Origin: Arachnopeziza araneosa | Taxonomy: Eukaryota > Ascomycota > Leotiomycetes > Helotiales > Arachnopezizaceae | Length of the DNA stretch: 64,000 bases | Reading direction: 5' to 3' | Assembly (NCBI GenBank): GCA_003988855.1 | Contig: QYAI01000055.1 | Location: 124,001-188,000 of the forward strand | In this document: positions 23,547-34,535 of the stretch, piece by piece | Layout: each line of letters begins with the position of its first letter | Numbering within the stretch: position 1 is the first letter of the stretch | The notes under the pieces: generated by a model | The model's input: the letters and a program-made list of their open reading frames with translations, nothing else | What the model was told of the DNA's origin: nothing | The model's database searches: none | Program-made: the position numbers and the translations under genes

Positions 23547-25105
23547 ATGAACGGCCATGCCGTGGAAACCGGGAGTCGTCTCACCGATTCCGGAGTTGAA
23601 GCAGCTCAAGCCATCACTCATACTAAACCATCCATCAAAGAGTTGGATGCTTCAAAATTGACCATCCGTAAGACGGCGGCTCCTCGGGAAGTTCCCAAAC
23701 CAAACTCGAATGAAGTATGGGATATGAAAACATGCTCGGATCACAGTAATCATTGACTTTTCCTTTGAAACCTTTCACCCATAGTCAGAGTTGCAAACTG
23801 ACCTTCTGAAGTGGTGACTGTCACATGGACCGCCAATGCAGGATGGCATGCTCCTGAGATCAAACCATATGGTCCTCTACAAATGATGCCAATCGCTTCA
23901 TGTCTGCACTATGCAACTCAATGTTTTGAAGGCATGAAAGTGTATCGTGGCTATGATGGAAGGCTGCGCATGTTTCGCCCCGAGAAGAACTGCAATCGGC
24001 TGAACATGAGCTCGGCCCGTGTGGCTTTACCAGCATTTGACCCGGCCGAGTTAGAAAAGCTTCTCAAAGCTCTAATGAAGGTCGATGGCCCAAGTATACG
24101 AACTCTTGCTTTTTTTGCCTCACGCATGTACTGACTTGAGCAGAGTGGCTTCCTAAATCGCGTCCCGGAAACTTCCTCTATCTGAGACCTGCGATCATTG
24201 GGAACGGAGAGGAGATTGGAGTGACTGCTCCAGCTGAGTGCCTTCTCTTTATAGTAGCAGTCGCATGGCCAGACCTGTCATCGGGCAGTCGTCCGGGAAC
24301 CGCCCCTAAACCGCCTGGCTTGAAATTGCTCGCTTCAAAAGATGATATCCGGGCGTGGCCAGGTGGCTTTGGTTATGCCAAAGTGGGTGCTAACTATGGG
24401 CCCGCATTTGTAAGTCATATGGAGGGCAGAAAGCTGGGATATGATCAAATCTTGTGGTTATTGAATGGAAATGTCACAGAAGCAGGGGCATCAAACTTCT
24501 TTGTGGTATGGAAGACGAAAGAGGGCAAGCTACAGCTTATCACAGCGCCTTTGGGAAACAAGATTATCCTCGAGGGAGTTACCAGGGGAGGTCTTCTTGA
24601 GCTGGCAAGAGAAAGACTGGTAAAAGGCTCCGAGTATCTGACCTCTGGTATCAGGGAGCTGGAAGTAATAGAAAGAGAATACACAATGTTGGAGTTGCTA
24701 GACGCTCAAAAGGCGGGCCGCGTGGTGGAATGCTTTGTTGCTGGCACGGCTGTAAGTCTCTTTCCTTCTTCTTCCGCTCTCGCTGATTCATGGTGTAAGT
24801 ATTTCATTACCCCAGTGAGCGGGATTAACTTCCGCGATGAGGAGCTTGATATCCCCATGGGATCTGGAAATGGTGGTATCTATGCGACGACTTTGAGGAA
24901 GGTAAGCGCGCGTTGCAGCAGCAGCTGTCTGGTGAAGCTCTACTGATCACCTGTTCTCCAGTGGCTCGGGGATATAATGTACGGCAATGTTCAGCATCCT
25001 TTCGGCGTGACGATAGAGGAGGAGGAGGAGGAGGAGGAGGAGGAGGAAGAAGAAGAAGAGGAAGAAAAGGAAGAAAAGAAGGGGGAAAAGAAGAAGGAGG
25101 TGTGA
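23547..25105 (+). CDS. Branched-chain amino acid aminotransferase with poly-glutamate tail
   Basis: PLP enzyme that interconverts Leu/Ile/Val and their 2-oxo acids. The five exons are 23547-23745, 23812-24093, 24144-24751, 24800-24901 and 24962-25105, giving 444 residues. Signatures are CFEGMKVYRGYDGRLRMFRP, RPGNFLYLRPAIIGNG, RAWPGGFGYAKVGANYGPAF with PLP lysine Lys240, and NGNVTEAGASNFFVVW. No mitochondrial presequence is obvious, so a cytosolic form is likely. The normal C-terminus (YGNVQHPFGVTI) runs straight into 17 consecutive Glu codons (25016-25066), followed by a Lys/Glu-rich end; the tail is a GAG/GAA microsatellite. Divergence from an acetyltransferase gene suggests an Ehrlich-type or secondary route. 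Confidence 0.92.
25016..25066 (+). repeat. Coding (GAG/GAA)17 microsatellite
   Basis: Seventeen consecutive glutamate codons, ten GAG first and then mostly GAA, at the 3' end of the aminotransferase frame, just before its Lys/Glu-rich end and the TGA at 25103-25105. The purity of the repeat suggests recent expansion by slippage. Confidence 0.9.
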
Positions 25106-25364
25106 CGGTAGTAAACAATAGATGTACACGACAAGCTATAGGTAGTAGTTTGATGCTTTGTCAGTGCCGCTGAATGAAACGTGTAGACGGCCTGCCCCGC
25201 AATTCGAGGGTCCTTTCCAATGGAGGGGCAGCTGACAGGGGTGCTCGAGCTTCCTTTCCCGCCTCAACTTCTCAACTCCCAACTCTCAACTCCCAACTCC
25301 CAACTCCTTACTCTCTTTGCTTTTACATGTCCCCAGAATTCAGTTGCACAGTCAAGCAGCCAAT

Positions 25365-26273
25365 ATGACAGACTATCCTCCTCTTGACCAGCGGTCAATC
25401 CCCAACACTATCTGCCTTTTCGACGTGGATGAGACCCTCACCAAATCTCGCCGTGTACGTCTCTCCCTCCCCACCCATTCCGTTCTCTCCGGCTAACACC
25501 ACCACCCCCCCTCAGTTTGTGAAGCCAGAGATGCTCAAACTACTACACGATCTCCGTCAAAAGGTGGCCATTGGGTACGTGGGCGGATCCGACATGGCCA
25601 AGCAACAAGAACAACTCGGCACGGCTTCCGTCCCCGTCACCTCTCTATTCGACTTCTGCTTCGCCGAGAACGGCCTCACAGCTTACAAGTTGGGACAGCC
25701 GCTCGCCTCACACTCGTTCATCAAGTGGCTCGGTGAGACCAAGTACAAGCAACTGGTCAATTTCATTCTACATTATGTGGCAGATCTAGATATCCCCATC
25801 AAGCGAGGCACGTTTGTTGAATTTCGAAATGGCATGATCAACGTCAGCCCTGTTGGAAGAAACGCGAGCATCGAGGAGAGAAACGAGTTTAATCGCTATG
25901 ACGATGAGCACAAGGTCAGAGAGAAGTTCGTTGCGGTGCTGAGGGAGAAGTTTGCTGATCTGGGCATGACGTGAGTAAGCTCCTTGCATAGACTGAGTGT
26001 ACACGGATAACGACGGGCAGATTCTCAATTGGTGGACAAATTTCATTTGATGTCTTCCCTAATGGGTGGGATAAGAGGTATTGTCTGCAGCATTTGGAGA
26101 ATGAAGCGAAGAAGCCCGGAGGGGTGCATTACACTACCATCCACTTCTTTGGGGATAAGACACACAAGGGCGGAAATGATTACGAGATCTACTCGGACCC
26201 TAGAACTATTGGACATGCAGTTCAGGATCCTGATGATACGTACACGCAAGTCAAAAAACTGTTCGATCTTTGA
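25365..26273 (+). CDS. sec53: Phosphomannomutase
   Basis: Converts mannose 6-phosphate to mannose 1-phosphate for GDP-mannose, feeding N-glycosylation, O-mannosylation, GPI anchors and cell-wall mannan in the cytosol. The three exons are 25365-25454, 25516-25970 and 26021-26273, giving 265 residues, the usual eukaryotic PMM size. The HAD-type nucleophile motif is FDVDETLT, with Asp20 as nucleophile and Asp22 as acid/base. Other conserved blocks are IGYVGGSDMAKQQEQLG, FAENGLTAYK, RNGMINVSPVGRNAS, FDVFPNGWDKRYCLQHLE and FFGDKTHKGGNDYEIY. The first ATG in frame was used. Identity is very secure. Confidence 0.97.
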
Positions 26274-26524
26274 TTCTCAGCTTTAAAAAGCCGCTGAATC
26301 GTTCTTGAAACTAGATATCCACACAATGAGAAGCAGCATCTCATTTTGGAACTAGGATGCTTAAAATGTCTTTTCTCCACTATCTGTCCTGGAGAACTAA
26401 ACAACGCTTGCTTTCCCAACTCCCTCCCAAATGCTTGAGTCTCTTCCTATAATTGTAAAGTAGAATTGTCGAAAGTTATCGTCTACCCATTCCTATCCTC
26501 CCAAATCCTTCGTTCCAATCAGCT

Positions 26525-29500
26525 CTACCGACCAAATTCCAGACTTGGAATAATAACTGGACCATATTTCGTCGGCGGACTAAACCCTCCATCCCCTTGC
26601 ACCACGAAATCCACTGCAATACTCAACTTTGCTAGCGCTTGATGTCCGTTGACAATACTGGCCGCATAAGTCGTGCCCGCAATAGCTTCCGGATCATACG
26701 CCACGAAAGCGACGTAATTTCTTCTCCCCATCAGCTTCTTCATTTCTCTAGGACCGCCATTTGTGTCGGTTTGGAAGATCTCCATCATGTCTTCTTTAGT
26801 ATCAGAGACGGTATTTGTTGTCTTTTGCCCGTTTTGAGGTACATAGAGTGGTTTATTGTTATGGAGCATTTTGAGGACATAACTAGGGGGAGGTGCGGCA
26901 ACAACAGCGGAGGAAATTACTTGATACATCGTTTTATGGTCTGATGGGTGCGAAGGGTCATGGACGAGGCCTGCGCCACAGCAGTTGACATCTGTTTCAT
27001 TATTAGTCAGGTTTCACTTGGAAACGGTTGGGTTTCTTACCTCCCGACAAAAATGTCATGCGGATTCCTTTCTGATGGGCAATTCCTTGAAGAGTTCTTA
27101 TGAGATATGTCCTCTCTAAATCTTTAGATTCATGTGTCCACATATCTCGTAGCTCGTCAGCGATATCAATGTCTCCGAATGTGTTGAGAACACCACCCAT
27201 CAGCCCAGACTTTCCAACTGCTTTCTTTACTTGTGAGAATCCTTGTTGCACAGCTTCCTTGCCTCCAACTATGCCAGCTACTGAACTTGTAACCTTTCCG
27301 AGCATATTGTAAGTTCCTGTCACCCCCTTCTTCGCAGTTGAGATTGTGTGAGCTATACTCTCCACAGTATCTAAGCGAGGGTAGACAACTGGAACGGAAA
27401 CCATCCATATACAATGCTGTACACTTGGTGGTAGCGTGGCAACCTTGGGGAATATTCCTTGATATGTTGGGCCCGCCAATACCTGCCGTTGCGTTCTCTC
27501 TGATCGGCAATCTGGTCCTACCACAACAACTGCAGGACCAAGATATTTGACAAAGTGCCATCCCGTACCCGTGATGGTGAAGAGATCGGTATCTGTGCTG
27601 ACGTTTCTAAGTATCTCAAGTGTTGTGTGGTGCTGGAAGAGTAGATACATCTCGATACCAATACGTCCAATGTTTTTGAACATATTCGAAGATTGCATGT
27701 ACTCTGGGTATGATCCAAAACCATCAAAACTTCCTTTATTAGTATTTGAAATTCTGAATGATGGGTAACTTACATGTCATGGTCATCAATCTGCAGAACG
27801 TGGGGAACTTGCGCGAAGGCTTCTCTCAAGTATGGTTGATCAAAGTGGCTACTGTAATAGTGGAAATAAGCATGAGAAACATCTTCCTCATGCCTTGCTG
27901 TCCAAGCGGCACTCTTTCGGTTCTCCTTTCCACTCATGGCAAGCCACTGCTTGAGTAGTGGGATTTCTTTCCATAATCTATCTCCGTAGATCTGATCACC
28001 GAGACCCAGTTGGACATGAAAGCCACCGCATTCAACATTCTTTTGCAGGATATCCTTCCACATGAAACCGATACCACCAAGCTTGGATCGCTCGCTCACA
28101 CTTGTGTTCATTGCAAAATCGTTTCCGGAATGTGCAATAAATCTCCAATTAGTCTCATGACGACCAGCTACTAGGAACTCGTAACGAGTACATCCCAAAT
28201 GAGACGTTATGGCGTATGTCCATTTGTCGCTACCTCCTTCACCCATTTGAAGGTCTATATCATACCGGTAAAATATCCATCTTTGGTGAGTGAAAATTGG
28301 ATTGGCCTTTAACTGCCGAGGATTCGGCGAGAGGTCTACACTCTGGTGAATATGAATAGTTGGTGGTTGCGGCGCATCCGTTACAAGCATTATCGTACCT
28401 AGCCATAATCCCCTTTCCAAGTCCATATTGACATATCTCAAGTATGGACCGAAGTAAACTCCGTTTGTCGGAGCAACTTTATACAAATCAACTCCGGCAC
28501 TTGGTGGAGGACCAGAGAATCCTGCCGCAGTAGGAGTTTGAGAGGCCATGCTCATAATACTCTCGGCATAACCAGGAGTATGGGGTGGGAAGCCGGGAGA
28601 CCCGAGTGGAGTCTTTCCAAAAGCACTAAAAGCCGGAGAGGCCAGAGGATTTCCGTATGTGGACAAGGTTGGCGAAAGAGGCGCCGGTTCATTCAAATTC
28701 ATCGGCGTGGGCCCTTTGGGGAACTCCCACTGAGTAGCTTGAGTTGGTAAATGGATATAGTAATATTGACCTGAGTTTTGATCGAGATGAGAAATCCATC
28801 CTTCCGGCAGAGGTGGTGGGGAGCTAGGGCCAGCACCTTGGAACGGAGAACTGTTTGCAAATTGTTGAACTGGAGCAGGTTGAGTAGTTTGAAGAGTCGG
28901 CGGTTCTTCCCTTGGATCATTGGCGAATGCGGGATGTCCTGGATGCTGTAGTGCTGGTGATGTGAGAGGAGATGCTATGTTTACCTTGGGAACGGTGCTA
29001 ATCGCAGCCGGAGGACCTGCTCTCCCAGCTTTCTCGTTCGGATATGTTTGTGCATTTGCGGCAGCGCCAGGGGTTACGCTGGAATAAGCTGGGGGTGGGG
29101 ACGGCGATAGCTGCATACGCTGAAAATCTTGTTCGAGGGCATTTGGTTGCGCACCTCCTAAACTTTGTCTTCCAGGTTGCGGAGGAGATGAAGATGCAGT
29201 CACTTGATTCGGGCCTTGATAAACTGTCGGTGGACCATGCGGTTGATTGTCTGGAGACTCTGTCGGTGTCCACGGTCTAGCAATATTTGGTTGCTGTGCT
29301 GGCACAAGACCAGGAGATTGAGGAAGCTGAGGAACAGGTGGAGGTCCATACTGTTGTGCCCTCTGAGCAGCAGCAGCATTTTGCGCCTGAAGACTGCTCA
29401 AAGTAGCCGTCCCTGATATTCCTGCCGCGGCATATCTAGCCTCAATTCCACCACCAGCTTGCTCACCGGGCCCAACAACTGGAGTCTCGGGAGGAGGTGG

Positions 29501-30205
29501 AGAACCTCTAGTTGCTCTAGTGGTAGAGGTTGAGGCTGTCGAGGCAAATCTATTCATTCCGCCAGGAGTAGGGGCAAACAAACTAGGATTCCCATTAAGG
29601 TCTGTTGGTTCCTGAGGGATAGGCGGCGGGTAATACTGTTGTTGACGTGGCTCAGGATAAGATGCTTTCCTCGCGCTATTGGGAGGTTTTGAATCTCTCT
29701 TCGGCTGCTTTGCGAATAAACCGTCTTTATCTGGTGTGTCTGGGCCTGGCGACTCCGGTAGAGGTTTTGGCGCAGTTCCACGTCTCTCTGCCAGTCCAGG
29801 ACCCCTTTTATCGAGCGGACTTGTAGTCAATCGCGGCGCAGTATCATTGATCCCCGAGGAGCCTCTTCTCCCGCCGGCTGGAAGCCTCTGTTCGCTATTC
29901 GAGCTCCCAGTTGATATTCTCGAAGCAGTCCTGGGAGCAATTTTGGGATCGTCGGGGTATGGAGCACGATGCTGTCGAGATTCGGGACGGGGTGACTCGT
30001 AAGTTTCGTCGTCGACAGGATATGGCAGAGGGTTCGCAGAACTCGATGCCCCGGGTGGAAGAGGGAAGGTAAGTTTATTTGTCTTGGGTTTTGGACTTGT
30101 TGGTTTGTTGATTCTTAGGGGTTCGACGGTAGGGCTGTCTTCGCCATTATTTGAGGGTCGCTGCATGAAGAGCTCCTCATCAGGCTTCCCTTGACGGTTA
30201 GCCAT
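26525..30205 (-). CDS. WW-domain and PhoD-like phosphatase protein (1195 aa)
   Basis: Large protein in three exons: 27774-30205, 27041-27729 and 26525-26991. Residues 1 to about 450 are disordered, rich in Pro/Ser/Gln. A WW domain follows at about 463-496 (LPEGWISHLDQNSGQYYYIH, with the second Trp in TQWEFP), which should bind proline-rich ligands. The remainder is a PhoD-like metallophosphoesterase domain with GLGDQIYGDRLW and the motif IDDHDIFDGFGSYPE, split by intron 1, then a continuous alpha/beta region to the C-terminus. The fungal family is conserved but its substrate is not established. It lacks a signal peptide, unlike secreted bacterial PhoD. It is divergent from cdc6/18. Confidence 0.9.
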
Positions 30206-30400
30206 CGCCAGCTACGAAGGTCGATCGCCGCGCGGCGAATTCGCTCAGACGCACGAAGTGTTATTTTTGGAGTTCGAAATCCGAATCGACGGTTAAAGGC
30301 TGCTGCTCTCGAGGTACAGAGATCGCTGCGGGAGGAGCGGGGTGGGTGGGATTTCAAGGTCAGCTTTCTGCGACCGCGGCGAGGGTCAGGAGAGAGGGTT

Positions 30401-30425
30401 CGTTTCGTTTCGTTTCGTTTCGTTT
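30401..30425 (+). repeat. Pentanucleotide tandem repeat (CGTTT)5
   Basis: Five exact copies of CGTTT, about 200 bases upstream of the WW-PhoD ATG, so within its promoter or leader. Confidence 0.9.
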
Positions 30426-31197
30426 CTAAATAGAGAAGGCGGAGAGGTGAAGCAGGTACGAGAGGCAAAAACGAAACGCCAGAGGGTAGGTATTTCAAGA
30501 GACTGGATCTTCTACGGGACAGGTTGGGTTCAGACGCCTACGACTACATCGGATGCTCTTTCTAGCAGGGGAGAGTGCCGTGATTGGCGGGGCTGAAAGC
30601 GCTGCCAACTTGGCTCAAGCTTTGGGGAGTCACCTAGGACCGGCGTCCTAGGGTGGGCGGTTAAAAATATGCTTGGAGATTGCGCTTCCTCCCAGAAAGG
30701 GAGCGCAGAGCGGTGTCTACGCGCCGAGATGACAGAAGGAGGTGCTTTACCGCTGGGACGAGAGGGAAGATATGGATCTAAAAACAATGGTTGTATGAAG
30801 CTCCAACAAAATATCCCGAATGCTGGTGGAGGGGCACCAAACAACTTTGGACTGACGCCCGATGGCCCCCAACCTGACCCTCCCGAACCAGGGGTGGTGG
30901 GCTTGCAGCACGAGTGAGATTCCGATGAAGGAAGCTTTCCCAGAGGTGGCATGAGGGGAGAGAAGATCAAGCACAGAACAGAAGAGGCGCGACAAGTAAA
31001 GAAAACAAGAGACCGAGAAGAGAGAGAGAGAGAGAGAGAATATGGAAAAGATGGTGGAAAGAAAAGGAAACTGTCAAGAGAGGAAGAGGGAACCTGAAGT
31101 AGATGGCGCCGAGTCTGATCTATGGGTCACGTGTTTTGCCCAAGGGCTGCACGGACCACAATGCACTTTAAACTTGTCGCGTCGTCGGTCTTTGGGA

Positions 31198-31203
31198 ACG
31201 CGT
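31198..31203 (+). promoter_or_regulatory. MluI cell-cycle box (ACGCGT)
   Basis: A perfect ACGCGT lies 122 bases upstream of the cdc6/18 ATG, with a further CGCGTCG core at about 31178. MBF-type factors bind this palindrome and drive G1/S transcription of cdc18 in fission yeast. That it works here is inference. Confidence 0.6.
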
Positions 31204-31324
31204 CGCGAGGAAGCAAGCGCGACTACTTCAACACTCGACCTCGCTCCTTCCCTCCCAACAACCACCACCACCACCCACGTTTCCCTTCATCTCCGTCCGA
31301 GAATAGCAAGAACGACCAGCCATC

Positions 31325-33260
31325 ATGACATCCTCTGTCTTGGGAAAGAGAATGCGAAGTTCGGCACAGCTAGGTATTTCCTCCGCGTGGCGGAAATTTC
31401 CAACCACTAACTCTAGAACCAGATTCGAGATCGTCGCATGCTAAACGTCAAGCCCGTTTGGAAGTCTATACTGATGGTGAAGACGAAAACCCTTTTGTGG
31501 GAGCGCGGAAAAGCGAAAAGACTCAGGATGGCGAGTCGATGGATCTGGACACGCTGTCGACGCCCATCACCGTTTCAGCCAGGCGTGTCCCTCGATCCGC
31601 GACCTCGAAGTTTATGCACCACCTAGACGCGATCAACGAAGTTGATATAATAGACGAGAACACAGAAGCGATGCAGAATCTGACGCCAGCGACACCACGT
31701 CATAGGGATGCGCTCTCAAAGAAGATTCTAACCACACCAAGGCATCGCGTCATGCTTATTGGGAAACCTCTCACTCCCAAAACTCCCAAAACACCAATAA
31801 CACCAGGTGGATCCATCACGACCGTGTACAGTCAAGCGCGACAGATTTTCGCCAGAAGCTCAGACTCGGGTCAGCTAGTGGGCAGAGAAAGCGAGAAAGA
31901 GGAACTCTCTAACTTTATCCAAAATGGTGTCACAAAAACACGTGGGGGCTGTATTTATGTCAGCGGGCCGCCAGGGACAGGAAAGAGTGCTATGGTCGAC
32001 GAAGTCACTCAGAGCTTTGAAGAATCGGAAGCATTAAAGAAGACGTACATCAACTGCATGAGCATGAAATCTTCCAAGGATTTGTATGGCCATTTGTTGG
32101 AACGTTTCTGCGCGGATACCGAGGTGCTAGAGGGGGACGAAATATCAACTCTACAGAATAAGTTCGTTCCGAAAAGGAAGTCGAACACAGTCTACGTCGT
32201 TACATTGGATGAGATTGACCACGTCCTTACTCTGGATCTAGAAATCCTTTACAAGCTCTTCGAATGGGCTTTGCAAAAGAAATCACAACTTATCTTGATT
32301 GGAATCGCCAATGCTCTAGATTTGACGGATCGTTTTCTTCCACGACTAAAGGCACGGAATCTCAAGCCTCAATTGCTCCCGTTTCTTCCATATACCGCAT
32401 GTCAGATCAGGACAATCCTCACCACCCGACTGAAGTCTTTAGTACCTGCGGACAGCGCAAACCCAGAATATCTTCCATTTCTTCACCCTGCAGCTATTGA
32501 GCTTTGTTCCCGAAAGGTAGCTGGTCAAACGGGTGATTTGAGGAAGGCATTTGATATCTGCAAACGGGCAATCGACATAATCGAATCAGAGACCAGGCTA
32601 AAGCATGAACAAGCACTGGTTGAGCAAGAAAGTCCATCCAAAGTGCCATTAGCGGAAAATGCAAATATAGCTGAACCACAAGCAACCATCAGCAAGAAGT
32701 CTCTCGCCAGCTCTCTTGCTTCACTCACCATTCAAACGGCACCAAGAGCTTCAATTGCTCATGTGAATAAAATTACATCATCTACATTTGGCAACGGTGC
32801 GAACCAACGACTGAAAGCTCTCAACCTCCAACAGAAGGCTGCCCTCTGTGCCCTGGTAGCTCTTGAGAAGCGTAAGCGTGAAGCGGTAGCTGACGTTTTG
32901 GCTACGCCATCAAAATCTAGGAACGTGGCTCCGACCATCAAGGCGCTTTATGATGTCTACTGCATGCTCTGCAATCGTGATTCTGTTCTTCACCCATTGA
33001 CCAGCACCGAATTCAGAGATGTAGTAGGTAGCTTGGAAACCCTAAGCTTGATTAGTGCGGTTGATGGACGGAATGGGAGTTTCGTTGGTTTGAACATGAT
33101 GAGTAAACGGGGAAGGAAACAAAAGTTCGGAGGTGGTGTTGGGAGTGGTGATGAGAAGAGGGTGGGAAGTTGCGTTGGCGAGAAAGAGGTCTTGCAAGCT
33201 GTTGAAGGGTTAGGTAGTGGGATTTTGAAGAGTATTTTGAGTGGCGAAGGTTTGGATTGA
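31325..33260 (+). CDS. cdc6: DNA replication licensing factor Cdc6/Cdc18
   Basis: AAA+ ATPase that loads the Mcm2-7 helicase at origins in G1, together with ORC and Cdt1, in the nucleus. The two exons are 31325-31373 and 31417-33260, giving 630 residues. Walker A is GPPGTGKS (about residues 200-207) and Walker B VVTLDEID (about 277-284), with sensor-1 region LIGIANALDLTDRFLPRL and a C-terminal winged-helix region (about 480-630). The N-terminal 150 residues are rich in minimal CDK sites (TPRHR twice, LTPKTPKTPITPGG), typical of cell-cycle-controlled Cdc6/Cdc18. The family is similar to Orc1, but the short N-terminus without a BAH domain favours Cdc6. Confidence 0.93.
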
Positions 33261-33746
33261 GTTGGGTAGAGCCGGCTTGTTTCGGATTTGCATAGCGATG
33301 GTGTTTAGTATTTGGTCTACAGAGGTATCATTGCATAGGCGTTAGACTCAGTGTGCATTCGCATTCGCATTCGCATGGTATTGATAGGAATGCATCTTTG
33401 ATTGATCATGAACTCACGCTCCTAGATATTCTTCCTCGACGACTGTGCAACAGGCTAGACGGTGCATATAAACCTCGGGTAGCTTGTTGTGATCTTGTCC
33501 GATACTAAAGATCAGAAGAACTGTCTCGTGAAATGTCTCGTCACGAAAGAAGTCAAGAAGTTCGATCTTCTTTGGTTCAAGCTGTTGTACATAAGAAAAG
33601 TTTCAATCTTTGACCCATCCATCGTCTACAAGTAGGCGATTTCAAAACTCCTCGAATCATCCACAACTGGTTGTTGATTACAGCCAAAACTGCATTTCAC
33701 ACCGCCATCTGATGAGCCAGCCAGGATCGATGATATCAAACATGTC
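33261..33746. other. Convergent intergenic region
   Basis: Lies between the ends of cdc6/18 and the 95-aa coiled-coil gene. It has a GCATTC tandem repeat (about three and a half copies, 33355-33376). No coding region is supported. Confidence 0.5.
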
Positions 33747-34535
33747 TTACGGCTTTGTATCCCCATTGCCACCACTGCGACTCTTGGACGCATCGGCCTT
33801 ACTATTCGCCTCGTCTAGCATCCTGCGTTCAGACTCCTCAAAGCTGGCTAGCAAATCATCGATCTTCTTCTCCAAACTGGTCAGGTTTGATTCTAGGGCT
33901 TGAGCAGTTTTCTCGCCTCTGAGTAATAAGCAAAGAAACTGTCAGTAAGTACATGACTCGAGGAGCATAGGGTACCAGAGGATGCATGATCCGAGTGTGA
34001 GACGTCAAGGTAAAATTAGGAGGTGTCTCGATGTTAAGCACTTGGAAGAGGATCTAGATCACTTAATTCGATATGCAGGTCTTCGGATTTGCATCTCAGA
34101 AACAGACACAGGGCTGACACTGAGACAAGGTTCCGATTTGATGGCATACGAAGGGCGAAATCGACGGTGCAGATGGTAAGGTGTTTTGGGTACGTACTTT
34201 GCAATGTGAGCCCAGGCTTCAGAGATCTAGAACATTGTGTGGCGTTAGCAAGGACCACGGGGTTCACGTGGCGGTTGATGAGCAAGGCGACAGGGAAATA
34301 TTGATGGGATGTGAATAGGAAATTTCACAACGGGGGCACCCGAAGCCTCACCATGTTGTTCAATGAAGATCTCCTCTTGGAGGATTGTGATTTGCGAGGG
34401 AGAAGATATCCCAGGCGACCAAGCGTGTCGAAGGGGTACGAGGGGGTTCGGATGAGAAGTCCGTCCACGTACCTGCGACAAATCTACATCAGCGTCTGAG
34501 GTGGAGAAGTCCTCCGCATGGGGGTCTTTTGACAT
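33747..34535 (-). CDS. Small coiled-coil protein (95 aa) with two micro-exons
   Basis: Four exons on the minus strand: 34473-34535, 34352-34375 (24 bases), 34198-34226 (29 bases) and 33747-33918. All introns are GT-AG and the joined frame is open from ATG to TAA. The protein has an acidic N-terminus (DPHAEDFSTSDADVDLSQ), a middle segment MISEAWAHIAKGEKTAQAL, and a heptad-like coiled coil (about residues 47-75) running LESNLTSLEKKIDDLLASFE. It ends in a Ser/Lys/Gly-rich tail. I do not recognise the family. Its size and shape recall small subunits of kinetochore or vesicle-tethering complexes, but that is only resemblance. The smooth joining of four short exons argues for a real gene. Confidence 0.68.

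Larger units (their letters stand above)
30206..31324. promoter_or_regulatory. Divergent promoter region between the WW-PhoD gene and cdc6/18
   Basis: About 1.1 kb without a supported gene. It contains a five-copy CGTTT tandem repeat at 30401-30425 near the WW-PhoD start, an (AG)n tract at about 31021-31038, and a MluI cell-cycle box at 31198-31203 near the cdc6/18 start. Confidence 0.6.

Noticed and set aside
24913..25173. Glycine- and arginine-rich frame through the GAG repeat
   Set aside because: It is the out-of-phase reading of the aminotransferase's poly-Glu exon and also covers its last intron.
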